26,924 nt of DNA from a virus: positions 1 to 26,924 of IMG/VR virus record IMGVR_UViG_3300021368_001979. One strand, 5' to 3'. This document shows, piece by piece, positions 22,401-26,924 of the stretch (position 1 is the first letter of the stretch; every line of letters begins with the position of its first letter). A program made the position numbers and the translations under genes. Under the pieces are notes generated by a model. The model saw only the letters and a program-made list of their open reading frames with translations, searched no databases and was not told the DNA's origin.

Positions 22401-25400
22401 AATTCCTTCTAATGATACTGGTGATGTTTACACTGTAAATTCTTATACCTCTGAAAGATATAATACTGATATTCCTAGTGCAGGTACTCTTAGAGCATCT
22501 GATACACTAGACTTTAGACCTAGAGTTGCTAATTTCACATCTGGCACATTGTCACCATTTGACTATGATGCTAGAAACTTTGCAACAGCAGGAGTCAACC
22601 CAACACTGTTGGTTGCACCTAATGAAAGTTCTCTTGTTGGTATAAGTTATTACTTACCAAGAATTGATAAAGTAGTCTTTACTACTCAAGGTAATATAGC
22701 AGTAATCAAAGGTAGCAGTTCTGAAAATCCAACAGCACCAAATATTGGTTCTGATACGATGGAATTAGCAACCATTGCACTGCCTGCATACTTGTTTAAT
22801 CCTTCCGATGCAACCATTACATTGGTTGACAATAGAAGATATACAATGAGAGATATTGGAAAACTGGAGGATAGGGTTGAAAATTTAGAATCTCTTACTT
22901 CACTTTCTCTCCTAGAACTTGATACTAGAACTTTCCAGGTAAGAGATGCTGATGGTCTTGATAGATTCAAGTCTGGTTTCTTTGTTGATGACTTTACAGA
23001 CAATCAAAGAATGTCCAGTTCTTCTCAATCTGGCGTCAAAGATAATGAACTTGGAACTCCTGTTGATTATGCTTCGTTTAGACCTGAAATTGCTGCTGAA
23101 ACTCCAGAAATCATTCCACAGTTTGATTTAGACTTTGGTTTAGTTGATCCAGGAGTACAAAAAACTGGTGACTTAATTACTCTTAAGTATACCAAAAAGC
23201 AGTGGATTACACAACCCCTTGCTTCTAGAGTTGAGAACGTCAACCCATTTAATATGGTTGATTATGTTGGACAAGTAACTCTTTCTCCTGCTCAGGATAC
23301 TTGGACAAGAACCGTTACTATTAATGGCGGAACCAGATTCCAGACTGTTGGTACAACAGGTGCTGGTGGTACATTTGTTTCCTTTAGCACTACGTTGGAA
23401 TCTAGACTGCCAGATACCCATATCAGATCTAGAAATGTTGCGTTTAGTGTGGTTACTTTGAGACCACTAGCAAGATACTATTCTTTCTTTGATAGCAGTT
23501 CCAATCTGGATATCATTCCAAAACTGACTGAAATCACAATGACTTCTGGTGTATTCCAAGCAGGTGAAACTGTCAAGGGATTCATTGGTTCTGATGAACT
23601 ATTCTCTGCTAGAATTGCTGTTCCTAACCATAAGAGTGGTTCTATTTTAACTCCAAGCACTACTTATAGCCTTAATCCATATAATAGATCTGTAACTTTA
23701 CCAGATGTTTATTCTGCTTCTTCAACAGTTCTGAATATTGATATCAATTCTCTGATGGAAGATGTTCTGGGAGAATTTAATGGGCGTACTGTTCAAGGTA
23801 TGGTCCTTGTTGGCGAAACTAGCGGTGCTCAAGCATCTGTTTCTGATATCAAATTAGTTGCCGATACTTTCGGAGATCTGCAAGGTTCGTTCTTCTTTAG
23901 AGACCCACTTTCTGATCCACCTCCTGCCGTAAGATTTACCACAGGAGAAAAGACATTTAAAGTTACAACAAGTTCTACTAACGCAACACCACTTCCAGGT
24001 AGTCTTCTGATTAGTAGCGGTGAAGCAACATATATTGCTACTGGTATTGTTGAGACATTCCGTAGAACTAGGATTGTTACTCAATTTGTAAGAGTTGACC
24101 CTCTAGCACAGTCGTTTACGTCCGATGAGACAGGAGCATTCCTCACCAGTCTTGATGTATTCTTTGCTAACAAAGATGAAAACGCAAAAGTAACTTGTCA
24201 GATTAGAACGATGGAATTGGGTATTCCAACTAGTACTTTAGTTGCCGACTTTGCACAAGCAACTCTTGAACCATCTCAAATCACGACCTCCGCAGATGCC
24301 TCCGTTGCAACCACATTTACCTTCCCATCACCAATATATCTGGAACCAGACCGTGAGTATTGCTTTGTGCTTCTCGCGCCAACTTCTAATCTATATGAAG
24401 TCTGGATAGCAAGAATGGGTGAGAAGACTGTTAATCTCTCCACATTACCAGATGCCGAAAGCGTTGTTGTAACTAAGCAATATGTTGGTGGTAGTTTGTT
24501 CAAGTCTCAAAATGGCACTATCTGGACTCCAAGTCAGTTTGAAGATATTAAGTTCTCTTTGAAAAAAGCAGAATTTAGTACAGAACCTGGAATTGCTTAT
24601 CTGCATAACCCATCTTTAGAGTCTAGAAGCGATTTATCTCAGAAACTGATTAATAATCCCGTAAAAACTCTTCCAAGAAAACTGAAGGTTGGTATTACAA
24701 CAACCACCGCTAATATGAATAGTATACTTACGATTGGCAAGAAGGTCAGTGATTCTACTGATTCTACTGCTATCAGTGGTAATATTGAACAAGTTGGCGG
24801 ACAACTTACAAACACTACCAATAATCAAGTTGGTACTGGATATAGTAACGGCACTTACACTGGCGTAAACTTCTATAATATCACTGGCAGTGGTTCTGGT
24901 GCTATTGGTATTGTAACTGTTGCTGCTGGTATTGTTACTGGCGAACCAGCAATCACTCAGGTAGGAAATGGATATGTTGTTGGTGATGTCCTTGGTATCA
25001 CTACAGCAGACGTTGTTAGAGGACGTGGTGCAACAATTTCTGTTAAGACTATTGGTGGTAGAGACACCCTTTATCTAACAAATGTTCAGGGCGAAGAATT
25101 TACTGTTGGTCAAGACTTGGTTGTATACAATGATGGCATCACTGGAGTTGCTTATGCAAACACTGATATTAGATCTTCCAATCTAATATCTACTCTTTAT
25201 GATGGTAGAGTTCTTGAAGTTCAGCAAACTAATCATGGTCTTCAGGCAGATAACAATATTGTTATTCTTGCTGATATTGCCCCAGATAGAATTCCAACTA
25301 CACTGGATGCAGCACTTGGTTTGAGTGATACCACGATTTCGGTTGCTAATACCTCAATATTCGCTTCCTTTGAGGGTATTTCTACTTCTAAGGGATATTG

Positions 25401-26541
25401 TAAGGTCAATAACGAAATCATCTACTACAACGGCATTACTGCTGGTAGTGGAGGTGCAGGAACTCTGGGTATTGGAACCAGAGGTATTGACAACTCTCTC
25501 AAGAGATCTCATGATATTAATACTCAGATCTTCCCATATGAACTGAATGGTATCTCACTCCACAGAATCAATACTCAACATAATATGCCTACTGATGCTA
25601 CTATCAAGGCTGCTAGAGACTATGACACATATCATGTTCAAATAGATCGTGGAGGTAGAAATACTGGAGATTCTCAACTCAGCTTTACTGATGAGAATAC
25701 TCTAGGTGGTAATCAAGTTTACTCTTCTGCCAATATTCAGTTTAATGAAATTGCTCCTTTACTGAATACTTTTGTACCTGCAGAAACAACCACGCTCGAT
25801 TCTCAAATCAGAACAGTTAGTGGTACTAGTGTTGGTGGTAATGAAATATCTTTCCTCGATCAAGGTTATGAAAATATCTCTCTGAATAATGATAACTTCT
25901 TGACTACACCAAGAATGGTTGCTTCTAGAGTAAATGAAACAAATAGATTAACTACGCTCCCTAATAGTAAGTCTTTCACTATTGCTCTTAATATGCAGAC
26001 TAGTGATCCTAATCTATCTCCAGTATTAGACGTTCAGGGTTCTGAAGTTGTCTTTGGTAGAAATAGATTGAACAATCCCGTCTCGGATTATGCTAATGAT
26101 GGTAGAGTTAATTCTCTGACTGAAGATCCACACACCGGATATTACATCTCACAGAGAACAGATCTTGCACAACCAGCGACTTCACTTAAAGTAATCGTTT
26201 CTGCGTATCGACATTCTTCTGCTGACTTTAGAGTTCTTTATGAACTTTACAGAGTTGACTCTAATGGTATTGAACAGGCATTTGAACTGTTCCCAGGATA
26301 TGATAATATGACTGATACAAATGGTGATGGATTCGGTGATAAAGTAATCGATCCTATTTTGAATAATGGTAAACCAGATGCATTTACTCCCTCTAGTGCT
26401 GACGGAGAATATATAGATTATCAGTTTAGTGCTGATAATCTTGCACAATTCACTGGATTTAGAATTAAGATTGACATGAGTGGTACTAATGAAGCAAGAG
26501 CACCTAGATTCAAAGACTTCAGAGTGATTGCTCTTGCATGA
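19492..26541 (+). CDS. DUF4815 virion structural protein in the gp9/gp10 position
   Basis: The 2349-residue product opens with the DUF4815 signature (NINPYFDDFDKDKNFYKVLF, then PVQARELTTLQSILQNQIE, residues about 6-50), typical of large peripheral baseplate proteins in T4-like cyanophages. A coiled-coil-like stretch (DIGKLEDRVENLESLTSLSL) lies near 1121-1140. Three 'VGxTSGAxA...FxxGE' modules lie near 490-525, 866-910 and 1436-1490. A block with VDPLAQSFTSDETGAFLTSL and YLEPDREYCFVLLAP lies at about 1534-1650. GGxGY-type and HGLxxxNxV modules lie at 1778-1990. The C-terminus ends in APRFKDFRVIALA. Gene order puts it where T4 has genes 9 and 10, which link tail fibres to the wedge; that equivalence is inferred from position. 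The last codons overlap the next gene as ATGA. Confidence 0.82.
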   Translation: MPQKTNLNINPYFDDFDKDKNFYKVLFKPGFPVQARELTTLQSILQNQIESFGSHMFKEGSMVIPGNITYDSQYSAVKLNADHLGIDISVYANNLVGLRVKGQNSGIVAKVDKFENTSESGGITNPTLFVKYIQSGDNNEIKPFEDGEVLITEDSFTYGNTSINAGETVASLISEDATGVGSAFSIEPGVYFIRGTFVDVGSDTIILDPYTNTPSYRVGLTILEDIVTAKDDSSLYDNAKGFSNYAAPGADRFRITLSLSKKLLSDNDDKTFVELMRVDNGEIKKLQDGSTYNLIRDYLAERTYDESGNYSLNAFDIEVRESLNDRLGNEGVYFSGQETDQGNTPSEDLMGVSVSPGKAYVKGFDVENISTTIVDVEKPRDTKSITNSLVPFEMGTLMRVNNVQGTPFLGINNNSNTVRLQNQRRGTSTNGATGTEIGIARVYNFSLTDSAQTNLSTSWDLYLFDIQTYTSITLNEITFTADVPVSSYVRGVSSGATGYVQTAPGGGINLVLRQTSGTFIAGEQLIFNENPELSRSIKDVVNHTINDVKSVYQDCTAITGELKQDFIADLILDKVHPTGFGIADQVEITNAGVMKCPGKFFNSLKVGDIVIYQLTGRPVETFNRVSTISADLLTVQLSEVEDIANVCDGNFPGADAVVPFTVGRPFVRDRGGLYAPLEETSVSSVELADSNLLVSVQLRQRTTDSVGGLQINVSDTNIANARFEAFDQERYSIHYTDGTIETLSSDQVTISTNGQVLTFTGLTAGQSSNVTVNVTVKKIGITNKSKNLTRSTKLELTKSATGISTSISSTTQGDFYGTRIQDREISLNVPDAVNVVAVYESLGTSTPTLDSLEFPAGLALNTESILGEKVIGQTSNSIAQVVTRSSSTKVEIVYLSQDKFIAGENVSFEESGIVAPLQVIGLGNYLDVTRNYTLNKAVREQFYDYSRIERKDNINYVPSRKLLIIFNHYEIPSNDTGDVYTVNSYTSERYNTDIPSAGTLRASDTLDFRPRVANFTSGTLSPFDYDARNFATAGVNPTLLVAPNESSLVGISYYLPRIDKVVFTTQGNIAVIKGSSSENPTAPNIGSDTMELATIALPAYLFNPSDATITLVDNRRYTMRDIGKLEDRVENLESLTSLSLLELDTRTFQVRDADGLDRFKSGFFVDDFTDNQRMSSSSQSGVKDNELGTPVDYASFRPEIAAETPEIIPQFDLDFGLVDPGVQKTGDLITLKYTKKQWITQPLASRVENVNPFNMVDYVGQVTLSPAQDTWTRTVTINGGTRFQTVGTTGAGGTFVSFSTTLESRLPDTHIRSRNVAFSVVTLRPLARYYSFFDSSSNLDIIPKLTEITMTSGVFQAGETVKGFIGSDELFSARIAVPNHKSGSILTPSTTYSLNPYNRSVTLPDVYSASSTVLNIDINSLMEDVLGEFNGRTVQGMVLVGETSGAQASVSDIKLVADTFGDLQGSFFFRDPLSDPPPAVRFTTGEKTFKVTTSSTNATPLPGSLLISSGEATYIATGIVETFRRTRIVTQFVRVDPLAQSFTSDETGAFLTSLDVFFANKDENAKVTCQIRTMELGIPTSTLVADFAQATLEPSQITTSADASVATTFTFPSPIYLEPDREYCFVLLAPTSNLYEVWIARMGEKTVNLSTLPDAESVVVTKQYVGGSLFKSQNGTIWTPSQFEDIKFSLKKAEFSTEPGIAYLHNPSLESRSDLSQKLINNPVKTLPRKLKVGITTTTANMNSILTIGKKVSDSTDSTAISGNIEQVGGQLTNTTNNQVGTGYSNGTYTGVNFYNITGSGSGAIGIVTVAAGIVTGEPAITQVGNGYVVGDVLGITTADVVRGRGATISVKTIGGRDTLYLTNVQGEEFTVGQDLVVYNDGITGVAYANTDIRSSNLISTLYDGRVLEVQQTNHGLQADNNIVILADIAPDRIPTTLDAALGLSDTTISVANTSIFASFEGISTSKGYCKVNNEIIYYNGITAGSGGAGTLGIGTRGIDNSLKRSHDINTQIFPYELNGISLHRINTQHNMPTDATIKAARDYDTYHVQIDRGGRNTGDSQLSFTDENTLGGNQVYSSANIQFNEIAPLLNTFVPAETTTLDSQIRTVSGTSVGGNEISFLDQGYENISLNNDNFLTTPRMVASRVNETNRLTTLPNSKSFTIALNMQTSDPNLSPVLDVQGSEVVFGRNRLNNPVSDYANDGRVNSLTEDPHTGYYISQRTDLAQPATSLKVIVSAYRHSSADFRVLYELYRVDSNGIEQAFELFPGYDNMTDTNGDGFGDKVIDPILNNGKPDAFTPSSADGEYIDYQFSADNLAQFTGFRIKIDMSGTNEARAPRFKDFRVIALA

Positions 26542-26750
26542 TGAAAAAAGTTAAAGATCATAAGAATCTATATCGTACTGATACTGGTGCTATTGTTAAT
26601 ACCGATACTGTCGGATATAACGATTATGTTAAGATGAAGTCTAGGCGTAATCGCGAAAAACAAGAAATTAGCGAGATGCGTAAAGAGATTGACGAACTTA
26701 AGTCCCTTCTTACGGAGTTTATTAATGGATCCAAATCAAATCCAACTTGA
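26538..26750 (+). CDS. Small coiled-coil protein, probably virion associated
   Basis: ATG at 26538 overlaps the preceding stop (ATGA); an alternative ATG at 26541 would remove one Met. The 70-residue product has a basic N-terminus with NLYRTDTGAIVNTDTVGYND. This is followed by a charged helix from about residue 32 to 62 (RRNREKQEISEMRKEIDELK) that has a heptad pattern suited to a coiled coil. I recall proteins with this 'KKVKDHxNLxRD...AIxNTD' start in T4-like phages near baseplate genes, usually annotated as hypothetical or structural. Translational coupling to the DUF4815 gene supports late expression. Confidence 0.75.
   Translation: MMKKVKDHKNLYRTDTGAIVNTDTVGYNDYVKMKSRRNREKQEISEMRKEIDELKSLLTEFINGSKSNPT
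26714..26717 (+). promoter_or_regulatory. Shine-Dalgarno fixing the start of the last gene
   Basis: GGAG at 26714-26717 lies 7 nt before the ATG at 26725. This favours that start over the longer in-frame ATG at 26689, which would overlap the previous gene by 62 nt. Confidence 0.65.
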
Positions 26751-26904
26751 GTCTATGTCTAAGTTGTTTGAGTATGAACGACAAGCACGACTTATTGATG
26801 AATGCAGAGATATTGATGAATTGCAAAATGTATGTAAGTCATACGCAAAACTTTATTTCAAACAACAAGAAGTTATGAAGTCAATAGGTCTTCCTTCTTC
26901 ATAA
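26725..26904 (+). CDS. Small conserved cyanophage protein, 59 residues
   Basis: From the chosen start the product begins MDPNQIQLESMSKLFEYERQ and continues as an amphipathic, mostly helical chain (ARLIDECRDIDELQNVCKSY, then AKLYFKQQEVMKSIG). I recall similar 'FEYERxxRxIDxC...LKLYxKQQE' proteins in T4-like cyanophages, with no assigned function. It overlaps the previous gene by 26 nt and is probably translated by coupling. The stop codon is part of the CATAAATA late promoter for whatever follows the window. Confidence 0.75.
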   Translation: MDPNQIQLESMSKLFEYERQARLIDECRDIDELQNVCKSYAKLYFKQQEVMKSIGLPSS

Positions 26905-26907
26905 ATA
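26900..26907 (+). promoter_or_regulatory. Late promoter CATAAATA at the window end
   Basis: CATAAATA overlaps the TAA stop of the last gene and is followed by non-coding AT-rich sequence to the window edge. It probably drives the next late gene, outside the window. The arrangement copies the one at 3510. Confidence 0.6.
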
Positions 26908-26924
26908 CTTAAAATACCTTTGAA

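Noticed and set aside
26689-26724. Longer start for the last gene
   Set aside because: It would overlap the previous gene by 62 nt, while the internal ATG at 26725 has a well-spaced GGAG.
1-26924. tRNA genes, CRISPR arrays, insertion sequences, integrase or attachment sites
   Set aside because: I looked for cloverleaf-like segments, regular spaced repeats, transposase motifs and terminal inverted repeats and saw none. Repetition in the large genes is protein-level and irregular.

Overview
The window looks like part of the genome of a T4-like myovirus infecting a marine picocyanobacterium (Synechococcus or Prochlorococcus type). This rests on an ordered baseplate module (gp25, gp6, a gp7-type protein, gp8, a DUF4815 protein), T4-type late promoters of the form NATAAATA, and small proteins that I recognise as common in cyanomyoviruses. 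No tRNA, CRISPR array, insertion sequence or integrase was seen.

Layout. (1) Positions 1 to about 1351 form a GC-rich block of small single-gene units: the 3' end of one gene, then three genes of 120, 115 and 77 codons. Each of the three has its own -10-like box, the spacers share repeated sequence, and two strong intrinsic terminators are present. One product carries a clear signal peptide and another belongs to a widespread uncharacterised phage family. (2) Composition becomes AT-rich near 1352. A 56-residue AbrB/MazE-like protein at 1466-1636 is followed by a near-consensus sigma-70 promoter (TTGACT, 17 nt, TATAAT). That promoter leads into a tightly packed group: a GT-A glycosyltransferase-like protein, a 61-residue protein and a basic 49-residue protein. 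A 236-residue cyanophage protein comes next. (3) From 3510 to the end lies the late structural module: a 72-residue ORF overlapping gp25, then gp25, gp6, a 3956-residue gp7-type giant, gp8, and a 2349-residue DUF4815 protein in the gp9/gp10 position. Two small translationally coupled genes follow, and the window ends on another late promoter.

How the genes work together. gp25, gp6, gp7 and gp8 build the contractile-tail baseplate wedge: gp25 starts the sheath, gp6 and gp7 form the wedge core, and gp8 attaches to them. The DUF4815 protein probably sits at the wedge periphery, where T4 uses gp9 and gp10 to connect tail fibres. The notable feature is expansion. The gp7 homologue is about four times the length of T4 gp7 and carries a YHYH-type domain, about eight HG(F/L)xxGDxV modules and many GGxGY modules. 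GGxGY modules also occur in gp8 and in the DUF4815 protein, so three adjacent baseplate genes share one domain vocabulary.

All functional calls come from reading motifs and gene order; no database search was run.
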